Shown here one piece after another: positions 9,348-18,851 of a DNA stretch of 64,000 bases. Within the stretch, counting starts at the first letter, position 1. The number at the start of each line of letters is the position of its first letter. The stretch is taken from positions 1,922,001 through 1,986,000 of the forward strand of contig OY829383.1 in the NCBI GenBank assembly GCA_963691835.1, written 5' to 3'. The position numbers were made by a program, and so were the translations under genes. This DNA is from G963691835 sp963691835 (GTDB lineage Bacteria; Pseudomonadota; Alphaproteobacteria; Thalassobaculales; Thalassobaculaceae). A model generated the notes under the pieces. The model searched no databases and was not told where the DNA came from. It worked only from the letters and a program-made list of their open reading frames with translations.

Positions 9348-10622
9348 ATGAACGATCGTCGGCGCATCGCCGCGTGGTGTCTCTACGACTGGGCGAACTC
9401 GCCACAGCCGACGGTTATCATGACCTTCGTCTTCGCCGCCTATTTCACCCGGGCGGTCGCCCCGGATGCGGCGTCGGGGACATTCTGGTGGGGCCAGATG
9501 ACAGCGGGTGCGGGGCTCGTCGTGGCCATCCTCGCACCCGTTCTGGGTGCAATCGCCGACCGAACCGGCCGGCGCAAGCCCTGGATCGGGGTCTTCACCG
9601 CCCTGACGGTGGTCTCGACCCTTTGTCTTTGGTTTGTGGAGCCGTCGGCGGACTGGATGGTCTTCGCGCTGGTCTTCGTCTTCCTGTCGTCGATCGGGCT
9701 GGAAGCGGGGCAGGTCTTCTACAACGCCACGCTGTCCACGGTTGCCCCAAAGGACCGGATCGGCCGGGTGTCCGGTTGGGGGTGGGGTGCCGGGTACATC
9801 GGCGCCATCGTCGGGCTCGGGCTATGCCTCGTGCTCTTCATTCAGGCGGACCCGCCGCTCTTCGGGCTGGATAAGGCACAGGCGGAACATGTCCGGGCCA
9901 CCGCCCCCTTCGTCGCGCTCTGGTTCGCCGTCTTCTCGATCCCATTCTTTTTGATCGTCCCGGACACCCCGACCGAGAACCGCCCCCCTTGGGGCCAGGC
10001 CATTTGGGAAGGGATCACCGGTCTCATCGGCACCCTACGCAACCTCCGGAACTACAGGCAGATCGCGCTGTTTCTGTTGGCGCGTCTCTTCTATGTGGAC
10101 GGCCTTACGACGCTCTTCGTCTTCGGCGGGATTTACGCCGCCGGCACATTCGGCATGACCGAGGCGGACATCATCATCTTCGGTATCGGGCTGAACGTGA
10201 CGGCCGGGTTGGGGGCGATCGCGTTTGCCTGGATTGATGACCGCATTGGCCCCCGCGCCACCATCCTGGTGAGCCTCGTTGCCCTGGTCATCACCGGAAC
10301 CGCCGCCTTGGTGGTGACGGATGCCATCGGCTTCTGGGTCGCGACGTTGAGCTTGGGAATCTTCATCGGCCCGATCCAGTCGGCGAGCCGGTCGCTGCTA
10401 ACCCGCATGGCGCCAGCGCACATGCAGACGGAGATGTTCGGGCTGTTCGCCTTCTCCGGCAAGGCGACGGCGTTTGTTGGGCCCATGCTGGTCTCGTGGC
10501 TGACGCTGATCTCCGGAAGTCAGCGTGTCGGCATGGCCTCAATCGTCGTCTTCTTTGTGATCGGGCTCGTTCTGATGCTGATGGTGAAGGCGCCCGCCAG
10601 CGGAAGCCGGGAGGCGGGATAG
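9348..10622 (+). CDS. MFS transporter, Atg22/UMF1 family
   Basis: A 424-residue, 12-span inner-membrane transporter. The N-terminal WCLYDWANSPQPTVIMTF motif is the signature of the UMF1/Atg22-like branch of the major facilitator superfamily, and the loop between helices 2 and 3 carries the GAIADRTGRRKPW version of the MFS motif. Yeast Atg22 exports amino acids from the vacuole; the bacterial substrates are generally unassigned. The gene starts 45 bases after the NAD-GDH stop, in the same direction, with GGAG about 9 bases before the ATG, so co-transcription with glutamate dehydrogenase is possible and amino-acid movement would fit. That link is inference. Confidence 0.85.
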   Translation: MNDRRRIAAWCLYDWANSPQPTVIMTFVFAAYFTRAVAPDAASGTFWWGQMTAGAGLVVAILAPVLGAIADRTGRRKPWIGVFTALTVVSTLCLWFVEPSADWMVFALVFVFLSSIGLEAGQVFYNATLSTVAPKDRIGRVSGWGWGAGYIGAIVGLGLCLVLFIQADPPLFGLDKAQAEHVRATAPFVALWFAVFSIPFFLIVPDTPTENRPPWGQAIWEGITGLIGTLRNLRNYRQIALFLLARLFYVDGLTTLFVFGGIYAAGTFGMTEADIIIFGIGLNVTAGLGAIAFAWIDDRIGPRATILVSLVALVITGTAALVVTDAIGFWVATLSLGIFIGPIQSASRSLLTRMAPAHMQTEMFGLFAFSGKATAFVGPMLVSWLTLISGSQRVGMASIVVFFVIGLVLMLMVKAPASGSREAG

Positions 10623-10688
10623 CCTCCCGTCCGGAGCCGAAAACCCCTTGGCCGAAACGACTTTAGTCGAAAGCTCCTTAACCGATAG

Positions 10689-11486
10689 CTACTCGCCCTT
10701 GAAGACTGGCGCCCGCTTCTCGGCGAACGCTTTCCGGCCTTCTTGATAGTCGGAACTGTCGAAGCAAGCCCGGTAGAGGCTGTCCATCAGAGCGGCATCC
10801 CGGTCCGCCGCATCCTTGATCAGCTCATCGATCGTCAGTTTCGAGGCTTTGAGCGACAGCGGCGCATTCTCGGCGATCCGGCCGGTCAGATCGTCCACCG
10901 CGGCCTGAAGATCGGCCACCGAGACGACCGTGTTCACCAACCCCATGGAGAAGGCTTCCGCCGCCGTGTAGCGCTTCGCCGAGAACAGGATCTCCTTCGC
11001 GCGGGACGGCCCGATGAGGTTCACGAGGTTGGTAAGGTTCATCTCGTCATAGGCAATGCCGAGCTTGCCGGCCGGAATGCCGAACCAGGAATCGTCCGAC
11101 GCAATCCGGACATCCGCAGTCATGGCGATCCCGAGACCACCGCCCATGCAGAAGCCTCGGATCATGGCGATCAGCGGCTTCTCGAACCGCATCATGACCT
11201 GCCGCGCTTCCCGGGCGATGCGCGCATACTCGGCGGCTGCATCCGCGTTTGAGCGGTTCTTGTCGAACTGAGAGATGTCCGCGCCCGACGCGAACGCCTT
11301 GTCGCCCGCCCCCTTGATCACAAGCGACCGGATCTCCGGGTCTTCCGCCGAAATCCCAATGGCCATGCGCATCGCTTCCCACATCTCAAGCGAGATGGCG
11401 TTCCGGCGCTCGGGGTTGTTGATGGTCATCAGGGCGGTTGGCCCCGATTTCTCAAACAGGATCTTTTCCGTTCCGAGATCGGTCAT
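10689..11486 (-). CDS. Enoyl-CoA hydratase/isomerase family (crotonase) protein
   Basis: A 265-residue crotonase. Visible motifs are KAFASGADISQF (oxyanion-hole strand), the IRGFCMGGGLGIAMTADVRIAS core and a C-terminal helical trimerisation region. In classical hydratases the first catalytic Glu lies in a PE(I/V) motif; here the equivalent position reads IPAGKLGIAYDE, so that Glu is Ala, while the second Glu is retained (AKEILFSAKR). This pattern occurs in a large sub-branch annotated only as enoyl-CoA hydratase, so the reaction is uncertain: it could be an isomerase, a hydrolase or a hydratase acting on an unusual acyl-CoA. Divergent from the GAF gene; convergent with the MFS gene. Confidence 0.85.
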   Translation of the reverse strand: MTDLGTEKILFEKSGPTALMTINNPERRNAISLEMWEAMRMAIGISAEDPEIRSLVIKGAGDKAFASGADISQFDKNRSNADAAAEYARIAREARQVMMRFEKPLIAMIRGFCMGGGLGIAMTADVRIASDDSWFGIPAGKLGIAYDEMNLTNLVNLIGPSRAKEILFSAKRYTAAEAFSMGLVNTVVSVADLQAAVDDLTGRIAENAPLSLKASKLTIDELIKDAADRDAALMDSLYRACFDSSDYQEGRKAFAEKRAPVFKGE

Positions 11487-11709
11487 CGGCTGGCTTCCAT
11501 TTGGATGGCGTCGACGGTTGCCACAGGGCGTGGCCCGTTCTTACCGGGCGTCTTAGCACTATCCCGGGAGGAGAGCGAGGCGTCTGCCACAAGCGCAGTG
11601 CCCCGTCCCAGACGCAGCGACACTATGCTCTTTGGGAGGGTATATTGTCGAAACAAACTGTTTCCTTTAACTAAGTTGAGGACCGTCACGGGATCAGGAC
11701 CCATACGAC

Positions 11710-12513
11710 ATGAGAGCGCCTGCTAAGACGATCGACGAGGATGATCGGATCAAAGCGCTCCATGATCTTGAGATTCTCGACACTCGGCCGGAAGTAGACT
11801 TCGACTCGATCGTCGAGTTCGGTCGGCTGTGGTTCAAAGTCCCCATCTGTCTCGTTTCATTGATCGATTCGGACCGGCAGTGGTTCAAGGCGAAGGCGGG
11901 GCTCGACGCGGATGAGACACCGCGGGACCTCTCGTTCTGTGGGCATGCGATTCACGGGACGGAAGTCTTCGTGATACCGAACGCGACCGAGGACGACCGG
12001 TTCAACGACAACCCATTGGTAACGGGCCCGCCGGACATCCGGTTCTACGCGGGTGCGCCGATCAAGCTGGATAACGGCCGCATCATTGGCACGGTTTGCA
12101 TCATCTCACCCGAGCCCCGGTACGACTTTGACGAGGAAGCCAGAAGCCGGCTGGCGAGCTTGGCACGCCTGACCGTCGACATGCTCGCCCGACGCTCCCT
12201 TCGGCGCGACATCAGCAACGACGATCGCTTGCGGGCGCGGTACCAGACTGTCCTGGAGATGGTTCCGGGGCCGCTCGCGATGCTGTCACCGACAGGCGAT
12301 GTCGACGAATGCAATGCCGCGTTCGAAGCCTTGTGCCGGATTGCTCCCATCGGGCGCCCTGTCGCCGAGGCGCTGGGCATAGACCCGACTCAATGGACTC
12401 CCGAGAACGCCACGCCGGAGGGATCACTGGTGCGGGTGTTTTCAGGGTCGGACCTTCTCGTCCGGGCGACACCGGCCGGGCTGGTGGTTTCGGCGCCTCC
12501 GGCAAAAGACTAG
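11710..12513 (+). CDS. GAF domain protein with C-terminal PAS-like region
   Basis: A 267-residue cytoplasmic sensor-like protein. Residues about 10-165 form a GAF domain of the type that follows a conserved N-terminal helix (RIKALHDLEILDTRPE), with VSLIDSDRQWFKAKAGL, SFCGHAI and FYAGAPIKL typical of this subgroup. Residues about 178-225 (VLEMVPGPLAMLSPTGDVDECNAAF, in part) resemble the start of a PAS domain. There is no kinase, GGDEF, EAL or HTH output domain, so it is either a stand-alone sensor or a partner of another protein. No signal peptide. A spacer of 223 bases separates it from the divergent crotonase gene. Ligand unknown. Confidence 0.8.
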   Translation: MRAPAKTIDEDDRIKALHDLEILDTRPEVDFDSIVEFGRLWFKVPICLVSLIDSDRQWFKAKAGLDADETPRDLSFCGHAIHGTEVFVIPNATEDDRFNDNPLVTGPPDIRFYAGAPIKLDNGRIIGTVCIISPEPRYDFDEEARSRLASLARLTVDMLARRSLRRDISNDDRLRARYQTVLEMVPGPLAMLSPTGDVDECNAAFEALCRIAPIGRPVAEALGIDPTQWTPENATPEGSLVRVFSGSDLLVRATPAGLVVSAPPAKD

Positions 12514-12597
12514 CGCCGGGGACACTCGGTCGACTTTCCTGCAAACGGCGATGGATATAGGCTCGTCCTGTTCCCCATCCGATCGGAGACGACCACC

Positions 12598-13143
12598 ATG
12601 GCCTATTCACTCGAGGACTTTTGCCGGGACGCCAACGCGGCGCTCAAGGCCGACAATGGTCCCGGAGGACGCGAAAAGATCCGCCTTCTGTTGGAGGACC
12701 TTCTCGCCAACCAGGACTTCGTCAATTCCGCCGTCGGCGACGACGTCGAGATCGGGGTCCATACCCTGTATCGGGACCCCGAACTCGATTTCGTCGTGCT
12801 GGCACACGTGAACGATGTCGCCCGTAAATCACCGCCGCATGACCATGGAACGTCCTGGGCGGTCTATGGCCAGGCCAAGGGCTACACGGACATGACCGAA
12901 TATGACCGGACCGATGGCGGCAGCGGTGTGGGTAAAGCGGACATCCATCTTGTGAAGAGCTACCGGCTGACCCCGGGTAAAGCCGGTGTCTACGATGTCG
13001 GTGCCATTCACGCGATCGACTATCCCGACGGGGCGCGTTTCGTGCGGGTAACCGGGACGGCCCTGGAGGAAGTTCCGCGGCTGAAGTTCGACATGTCCGC
13101 TGGCGAAGCGCAGGAGATCGCTAGCCAGGGGGTCCAAGCCTGA
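12598..13143 (+). CDS. Cupin, cysteine dioxygenase type I-like
   Basis: A 181-residue single-domain cupin. The first metal motif is HDHG with His81 and His83, lacking the usual downstream Glu, and a third His (138) follows in AIHAID. This three-His pattern is that of thiol dioxygenases (cysteine or 3-mercaptopropionate dioxygenase), which bind Fe(II) and convert a thiol to a sulfinate. The length is close to the family norm of about 200. The GTSWAVYGQAKG stretch is typical of relatives annotated only as cupin, so the substrate is not fixed. GGAG lies 9 bases before the ATG. Its 3' end overlaps the convergent GNAT gene by 23 bases. Confidence 0.72.
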   Translation: MAYSLEDFCRDANAALKADNGPGGREKIRLLLEDLLANQDFVNSAVGDDVEIGVHTLYRDPELDFVVLAHVNDVARKSPPHDHGTSWAVYGQAKGYTDMTEYDRTDGGSGVGKADIHLVKSYRLTPGKAGVYDVGAIHAIDYPDGARFVRVTGTALEEVPRLKFDMSAGEAQEIASQGVQA

Positions 13144-13990
13144 CCTTCTCGGTTTCGGCTACGACGACAATATCGCGGTGCAGAACCAACCGCATCGAAC
13201 GCGTGTCGTCCTGCCGTAGACCGCTGGTCTCTATCAGACGCCGGGACGGCGTGTTGTCCGCGTGAACACCCTCGATCAATCGCCGAACACCATACCGTTC
13301 GGCGACATCGGCGATCATCGCGGCCTGAATGAGACCGGCGAGACCTTGCCCGCGCCATTCACGATCGACGGACAGGCTCCCAAGATGGGCGGTGTCGGCA
13401 AGGGCGTCCGACATCCCAGAAAGGGCCGTCGCGCATCCGAGCCCGACCACCTTGTTATCCTCGTTCATGACCAGGATGGTGGACGAGACCCCATCCTGGC
13501 CCCGCAGCATCCAGCCGGGGCAGGGCACGACGCCGCACGCATTGTTGAGCGCCTGGGCCTGGGCAACCCAATCGCGCGGGGCGGAGGGGTCAAGACGAAC
13601 CAGTCGGACGCCCGGCGGCGGCTGTTCGGCAGAGCGGTCCCGTGCAAGGGATACGGCACGGTCATCACCAACGTAGATGAGGTTCCGGGTGAGCCTGTGG
13701 CCCGTGTCCGCAAAGCCGTCGTCCAGATCGAGAGCCAGCGTATTCGGCATGATAAGCGCCAGAACCAGCTCTCGTTCGATAAGGTCACGGTAGTCGCCGA
13801 CGGACCGGCTGCCATCGTCGATAATCATGGCGGTGCGGCCAAGGCATCCCATGGCTGGTGTTTCGGCAATCTCCTGAAGCCGCGCATGAAGGCGTCGTTG
13901 GAGTTGCACCGCACCAGGAGAACCCGCGTACTCCCCCTCGTCGACCGCAACCTGGCAGTCGGGAAAGATGGCCCCGGTCGTTTCGGTCAT
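13121..13990 (-). CDS. GNAT-family N-acetyltransferase
   Basis: A 289-residue protein with a C-terminal GNAT fold. The acetyl-CoA loop is clear around residues 220-235 (LSVDREWRGQGLAGLI, the R/Q-x-x-G-x-G/A motif), followed by EGVHADNTPSRRLIETSGL, the typical last helix. The N-terminal 110 residues are not recognisable and may be a degenerate second acetyltransferase half. The ATG at 13990 shares an ATGA overlap with the stop of the TPR gene, which fixes the start and indicates translational coupling. The open frame beyond this ATG runs inside the upstream gene and is rejected. Acceptor substrate unknown. Confidence 0.78.
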   Translation of the reverse strand: MTETTGAIFPDCQVAVDEGEYAGSPGAVQLQRRLHARLQEIAETPAMGCLGRTAMIIDDGSRSVGDYRDLIERELVLALIMPNTLALDLDDGFADTGHRLTRNLIYVGDDRAVSLARDRSAEQPPPGVRLVRLDPSAPRDWVAQAQALNNACGVVPCPGWMLRGQDGVSSTILVMNEDNKVVGLGCATALSGMSDALADTAHLGSLSVDREWRGQGLAGLIQAAMIADVAERYGVRRLIEGVHADNTPSRRLIETSGLRQDDTRSMRLVLHRDIVVVAETEKVRLGPPG

Positions 13991-15375
13991 TGCAGGGTGA
14001 GGGACTGGGCCCGCGCTTTCGCCTGGGCCGCCCGCGCCGTCTCCCCAAGCCCTTCGAACGCCCGGCCCACCAGCGACCAGTTCTGCGCGCTCGTCGGCTT
14101 GACCGAAGTGCGCTCGTTCGCCAGGGCCAGCGCGAGCTTGTACCGGCCCGCACGAAGGGCGGCCTCGACCAGCGTCCATGCAATGATATCGCGCTGCGCG
14201 TGGCTTCCGCCCAGACGGTGGGTCCGGTAGCGGACCGGCAGCAGCGCGTCGACGGTATCGCCGTAGCGCCCCTCCGCGAATGCGGCAAGCGCCCGGCAGA
14301 AGGGCAAGCCGATCTCCCGCGTCATGCCGACATTGGCGTCGTTGGCGCCCTTCACATACCGCTCGTTCGCGTTCAGAACCGCCTCGGCCGCGTCCTTACG
14401 GTCGTCGGCGACGAACGTCATCATCGCGTGGACGTCGTTGAAAGCGTAGAGCGTGTCCGTGGCACTGGGCTCCCACTTGTCAGCGAGCGTGCACCACCGG
14501 TCGCCTACATCCACGTTGAGGAGCTTCAGCCGCCACAGCAGGGCCGTCGCGTCCAACTCTTCGTATTTTTCACCGCTGGGGTCGGCCTTGCCGCGCAGGT
14601 TCTTATCGAAGATCTCCAGCACCCGGTCCGTCTGACCGATATCCAAGTGAAACAGGGCCGTATGCCACCAGAGATGATTGGCGAAGTTCCCGTGTTCCCA
14701 GTCCTCGCTCCGGCTGGTCATGAACCAGATGCCGCCCTGCTGCCGGCCCTGCATCTCCATGATATGGGCGACGGCATGGATCGCGTACGCATCCTTGGGG
14801 TTGATGGCCACGGCCCGGCGTCCCGCCTCCTCAGCCGCCGCAAAGTCCCTGTTCTCCTCCAGCCCGAAGGAGTGGAAGCCGAGAACGTATCCATACCCGG
14901 GAACGGACTCGTCCCAGGCATGAAGCACCCGCGCCACCCGGTCCCGCTGATTGGGCGTGTCGCCGAGCAGCACGTCGGACAGATGCGCAAGCTGAAGGGC
15001 CAGAAGATCACGCGGATACTCCACGAGGATCGCGTCCCACAGATCCACCGCATGATGGAAATCGCCTGACACCCACGCCCGGATGGCGCTTATGTGCCCC
15101 CGCTCCCGGTCGTTTGCCTTGCTGGCCAGTGTTTCGGCCGCGGACAGCGCCGCCACCATGTCGTCATAGATCCGTGTCTCCATGGCCTGGGTTAGAATCC
15201 CAGCCTTGAAGATCCAGCCCATGATGAAGTCGGGATGCTCGGCCAGGACCGCGTCGATGCTCGCGATCGCATCACCCCGGAACACGAGCACCTCCTCGTG
15301 CGCAGCTTCCAAGGCGGCGATGACCGACGGATCTCCGTTGGAGACAGGCACCCCGCGACAATCGACCCCTGACAT
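13987..15375 (-). CDS. TPR protein of the TTC38 family
   Basis: A 462-residue cytosolic helical-repeat protein matching the TTC38 type of tetratricopeptide proteins. Diagnostic segments are AIHAVAHIMEMQGR (about 220), the NHLWWHTALFHLD helix (about 250) and a C-terminal pair of TPRs (RYKLALALANE, NWSLVGRAFEGLG). Family members have no established bacterial function; the repeats suggest a scaffold or binding role. The start follows GGAGGA three bases before the ATG. First gene of a two-gene operon with the acetyltransferase (4-base overlap), so the TPR protein could present or regulate the substrate of that enzyme; this is inference. Divergent from the penicillin-binding protein gene. Confidence 0.8.
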   Translation of the reverse strand: MSGVDCRGVPVSNGDPSVIAALEAAHEEVLVFRGDAIASIDAVLAEHPDFIMGWIFKAGILTQAMETRIYDDMVAALSAAETLASKANDRERGHISAIRAWVSGDFHHAVDLWDAILVEYPRDLLALQLAHLSDVLLGDTPNQRDRVARVLHAWDESVPGYGYVLGFHSFGLEENRDFAAAEEAGRRAVAINPKDAYAIHAVAHIMEMQGRQQGGIWFMTSRSEDWEHGNFANHLWWHTALFHLDIGQTDRVLEIFDKNLRGKADPSGEKYEELDATALLWRLKLLNVDVGDRWCTLADKWEPSATDTLYAFNDVHAMMTFVADDRKDAAEAVLNANERYVKGANDANVGMTREIGLPFCRALAAFAEGRYGDTVDALLPVRYRTHRLGGSHAQRDIIAWTLVEAALRAGRYKLALALANERTSVKPTSAQNWSLVGRAFEGLGETARAAQAKARAQSLTLQ

Positions 15376-15556
15376 GGTTCCTCCCCGATATCCGTTTCCA
15401 GGATAACACTAAAAAGCCCGCGCACGGGGGACAACGACGCTCTGCCCCGTCAAGACAAGGCCGCCTCAAAGATCAAATGAAAGAGTCAATTGTTATATGG
15501 AGTTGGGATACTCAATTAAGGTACAATAGCAAGACATCGACAATGAGAGACCCACC

Positions 15557-17518
15557 ATGGCGGCGAGTGCCAGCGCAAGCGGCGGCAGACGGACCCGGAA
15601 ATCAACCGGCAATGCCAAGAGCGGCGGCGCGCGCGCACGGTCGACCACGCCAAAAAAGACACCCCGCCAACAAAAATCAGCCGGGACCAAGCGCAAAGGG
15701 CAGGCCTCGACTCCGAAGCGCCGCTCCGTCATCGCCAGGGCTGTCAGTTTCCTTGCAGTGGCGGCGATCTGGATGGGCGTGGTGGCCGCGGGAGGGGCTG
15801 CGTGGTTTGCCTATGGCCTGCCGGACGTCTCGAACCTCAACAATCAGGTCCGCGCAGGCGCTGTTAGGTTGGTGGCCTCGGACGGTCGGCTGTTTGCAAG
15901 CGCTGGGGCCCTGCACGGAGAGCCTGTCCGGCCGGACGCTCTGCCTAACCACGTGGTCGACGCGTTGATCGCGACGGAAGACCGGCGTTTCCACTATCAT
16001 TTCGGACTCGATCCGATTTCGCTCGCCAGGGCGGTCGTGGTCAACATCCGGGCGGGCGGCTATCGCCAGGGCGGCAGCACGATCACCCAGCAATTGGCCA
16101 AGAACGTCTTCCTGACCGCGGACCGGAGCCTGGAACGTAAGATCAGGGAACTCCTTCTTTCTTTCTGGCTTGAATGGCGATTTACGAAAGAAGAGCTGCT
16201 GGCGATCTACCTGAACCGGGTCTATTTCGGCGCGGGCGCGTACGGCATTGATGCGGCAGCCCGGAAGTACTTCGCCGTGCCAGCCGACGGCCTGGATCTG
16301 AAGCAGAGTGCGATGCTCGTTGGTCTGCTCAAGGCCCCGTCCCGATACAGCCCCATCGTCGATGCGAAACGCGCGCTTGGCCGAACCCGCCAAGTGCTGC
16401 TCAACATGGTTGATGCCGGCTACCTCGACGCGGCAACTGCGGACCGTCTTGGAACGACGCCGATCAGGGTAGAGGGAGCCGCCGGTCTCGGCGCCGGGAA
16501 CCGCTACTTCGGCGATTGGGTTCAAGAGCGGGCGGCGGGCCTGGCTGGTCCCATGCGCGGCGACCGGGAGATTGCGACAACCCTCGACCTGGACCTCCAG
16601 GCAATGGCGGAAGGTGCGATCGCCCGGGGCCTTCAGCGGGGCGGGTCCGCAGGGGCCTCGCAAGCGGCGATGGTGGTTCTCGACCTGGACGGCGCCGTCC
16701 TCGCGATGGTCGGTGGCAAGCGATACGCGACGAGCCAATTCAACCGGGCGACACAAGCCCGGCGGCAGCCCAGTTCATCTTTCAAACCGGTGGTCTACGC
16801 CGCCGCCCTGGAAGCCGGGTGGCAGCCTTTCGACAGCATCTCCGACTCACCCATCACCATCGACGGATGGAGCCCCCGCAACTTCGACGGGTTGGACCGG
16901 GGTCAGTTGAGTTTGGTCGAAGCGTTGAGCCGGTCACGGAACACCACGGCCGTGCGTTTGTCCGAAACCATCGGCCGTAAGCGGGTGATCGACCTCGCCC
17001 GCCGACTTGGCTTCGCGTCCCGCCTGCCCTCAGAGCCGTCAATCGCGCTGGGCGTTGCCGAGACCACGGTGTTGGAGATGGCGGGGTTGTACGCCACGCT
17101 CGCCAACGGAGGGTATCTCGTCTTCCCTTATGGCGTTGAGGCCATCACGGACGGGGACGCCCAGCCCTATCAGGCACGCGGCGGGCCGGAAGATGCCCTC
17201 GGTCCCCGGGCGGTGTCGGAAGAGGTAGCAGCGGGCATCACCTTCATGATGCAAGAGGCCATGGCAACCGGTACCGGTCGAAAGGCCCGCTTGGAAAGAC
17301 CTGCGGCCGGTAAGACGGGCACGTCCCAGGGGAACCGGGATGCCTGGTTCGCCGGGTTCACAGGTGACCTTGTGGCCGTGGTCTGGGTCGGCCGGGACGA
17401 CGCCAAGGGCATGAAGGACGTGATGGGCGGCGGCCTTCCGGCGGAAATCTGGGCGGACTTCATGAAGGCGGCTCACACGGGGCTGGCGCCGACACCTCTG
17501 TTGTCAGCCAACCGATAA
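15557..17518 (+). CDS. Class A penicillin-binding protein (PBP1A family)
   Basis: A 653-residue bifunctional peptidoglycan synthase: glycan polymerisation plus DD-transpeptidation. A very basic, low-complexity cytoplasmic tail (1-55) precedes one membrane segment (about 57-77). The GT51 domain follows, with catalytic ATEDRRFHYHFG (about 138) and GGSTITQQLAKN (about 173), then LNRVYFGAGAYGIDAAA. The transpeptidase has SSFK with the acylated Ser near 406, SRNT (SxN) near 458 and KTGTS near 586. This is the short form lacking the OB-fold insert. It stands alone between divergent and convergent genes. The last 30 residues include a plain exported tail with no special domain. Confidence 0.94.
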   Translation: MAASASASGGRRTRKSTGNAKSGGARARSTTPKKTPRQQKSAGTKRKGQASTPKRRSVIARAVSFLAVAAIWMGVVAAGGAAWFAYGLPDVSNLNNQVRAGAVRLVASDGRLFASAGALHGEPVRPDALPNHVVDALIATEDRRFHYHFGLDPISLARAVVVNIRAGGYRQGGSTITQQLAKNVFLTADRSLERKIRELLLSFWLEWRFTKEELLAIYLNRVYFGAGAYGIDAAARKYFAVPADGLDLKQSAMLVGLLKAPSRYSPIVDAKRALGRTRQVLLNMVDAGYLDAATADRLGTTPIRVEGAAGLGAGNRYFGDWVQERAAGLAGPMRGDREIATTLDLDLQAMAEGAIARGLQRGGSAGASQAAMVVLDLDGAVLAMVGGKRYATSQFNRATQARRQPSSSFKPVVYAAALEAGWQPFDSISDSPITIDGWSPRNFDGLDRGQLSLVEALSRSRNTTAVRLSETIGRKRVIDLARRLGFASRLPSEPSIALGVAETTVLEMAGLYATLANGGYLVFPYGVEAITDGDAQPYQARGGPEDALGPRAVSEEVAAGITFMMQEAMATGTGRKARLERPAAGKTGTSQGNRDAWFAGFTGDLVAVVWVGRDDAKGMKDVMGGGLPAEIWADFMKAAHTGLAPTPLLSANR

Positions 17519-17547
17519 ACCAAAGCGGTCCAGGGGACTGGCGCGCC

Positions 17548-18768
17548 CTACTCCGCCGCCGCGGCCGCCGCAGTCCGCCGTTTTACCGGCATAACCAGTG
17601 TCACGAAGAAGACCAGCGCCAGGGTCCCCGCGATCGCCACGCCGGTCGCCATGGGCCGGGCCGTACCCTCAAAGGCGTGGCCGATCCCGATCCCAACGAC
17701 AGACGCGATGCCCATCTGACAAAAGCCGACAAGAGCGGAGGCCGCACCGGCCTTGGTCGGGAACGGCCCAATGGCGCCCGCCTGCGCATTGGGAAAGATA
17801 AACCCGACGCCCAACATCGCGACCACCTGAGGCCCGACGATCGTGACGACGGTGACGACGTTTGCCCAGGCGAATGCCGCCATGATCAGGCCGGCACCCG
17901 CGGCGATGAATCCACCGATCAACACCATCCGGTCCAAGCCGACCTTTTGTCCGATGCGGCCGGAGATCGCCGTGCCCGCCATGTAGCCCAGCACCATGGT
18001 CCCGAAGCAAAGGCCGTAGGCGTCCGGGCTCAAGCCCACAATGTCGATCAGCACGAACGACGAGCCGGAGATGAAGCAGAAAATCACGCTGTAACTGGCG
18101 GAAATGGTCAGCACATAGCCGATGTAGGTCCGGTGCTTCAGGAGGTCGACGTAATTGACGATCAATCCGCGTGGGCTGGTCGCATCAGGGTTCTTGTGCT
18201 GGTTGGTCTCGCCGACCATCGCGTAGACGAGCACCAGGCAGATCCCGCTGAAGACCGCGAGAACCACAAACGTCGCCCACCAGCCGACCCAGGCGTGGAG
18301 AAAACCTCCCAAAACCGGGGCGACCGCCGGTGCCATCGCCATCGCCGTCCCCATGTAGGCGAGAACCGTCGCGGATTTCTCGGGACCCCAGACATCCCGG
18401 ACGATGGCCCGGCCGAGCACGGGACCGGCGCAACCGCCGACCGCTTGGAAGAACCGGAACACCACCAGTTCCTCAATTGTGCCCGCGTAGATGCAGGCGA
18501 CACTCGCCGCGACATAGAGGCTTAGACCGCCCAACATGACCGGCCGCCGCCCGAATCGGTCTGACAAGGGGCCGTAGATCAGCATCGCGAACGCGAACGC
18601 GACGAGGTAGACGCTCAACGTCAGTTGAACACTCGGGACGTCGGTGTCGAAGACACGGACCAAGTCCGGCAGGGACGGCAGGTACATGTCGGTGGACAGT
18701 GGCCCCAGCGCGACCACCGCCGTCAGCACCGCCGCCACGGCAATCGAGTTCGGCTCCGGTCTCGCCAT
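17548..18768 (-). CDS. Bcr/CflA-family MFS drug exporter
   Basis: A 406-residue, 12-span inner-membrane proton antiporter. The start at 18768 is preferred because GGAG lies 9 bases upstream and the protein then begins directly before helix 1 (GPLSTDMYLPSLP, the Bcr/CflA N-terminal motif). The MFS motif between helices 2 and 3 reads GPLSDRFGRRPVML. Bcr/CflA proteins export antibiotics, dipeptides or toxic metabolites; the substrate here is unknown. It is one of three members of this subfamily in the window. The upstream gene (nucleotide cyclase) is on the same strand, 83 bases away. Confidence 0.9.
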   Translation of the reverse strand: MARPEPNSIAVAAVLTAVVALGPLSTDMYLPSLPDLVRVFDTDVPSVQLTLSVYLVAFAFAMLIYGPLSDRFGRRPVMLGGLSLYVAASVACIYAGTIEELVVFRFFQAVGGCAGPVLGRAIVRDVWGPEKSATVLAYMGTAMAMAPAVAPVLGGFLHAWVGWWATFVVLAVFSGICLVLVYAMVGETNQHKNPDATSPRGLIVNYVDLLKHRTYIGYVLTISASYSVIFCFISGSSFVLIDIVGLSPDAYGLCFGTMVLGYMAGTAISGRIGQKVGLDRMVLIGGFIAAGAGLIMAAFAWANVVTVVTIVGPQVVAMLGVGFIFPNAQAGAIGPFPTKAGAASALVGFCQMGIASVVGIGIGHAFEGTARPMATGVAIAGTLALVFFVTLVMPVKRRTAAAAAAE

Positions 18769-18851
18769 GCGGCAACGCTCCACAAAGGGAACCGCCCCGG
18801 GGGCGGTACGGATGACAGTTGGTCTGGGTAGGCCGGGAGCGGTACCCGCCC

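Noticed and set aside
15503..15527. Promoter for the penicillin-binding protein from TTGGGA and TACAAT
   Set aside because: The spacing is only 13 bases, too short for a sigma-70 promoter; the AT-rich patch may still hold one, but I cannot place it.
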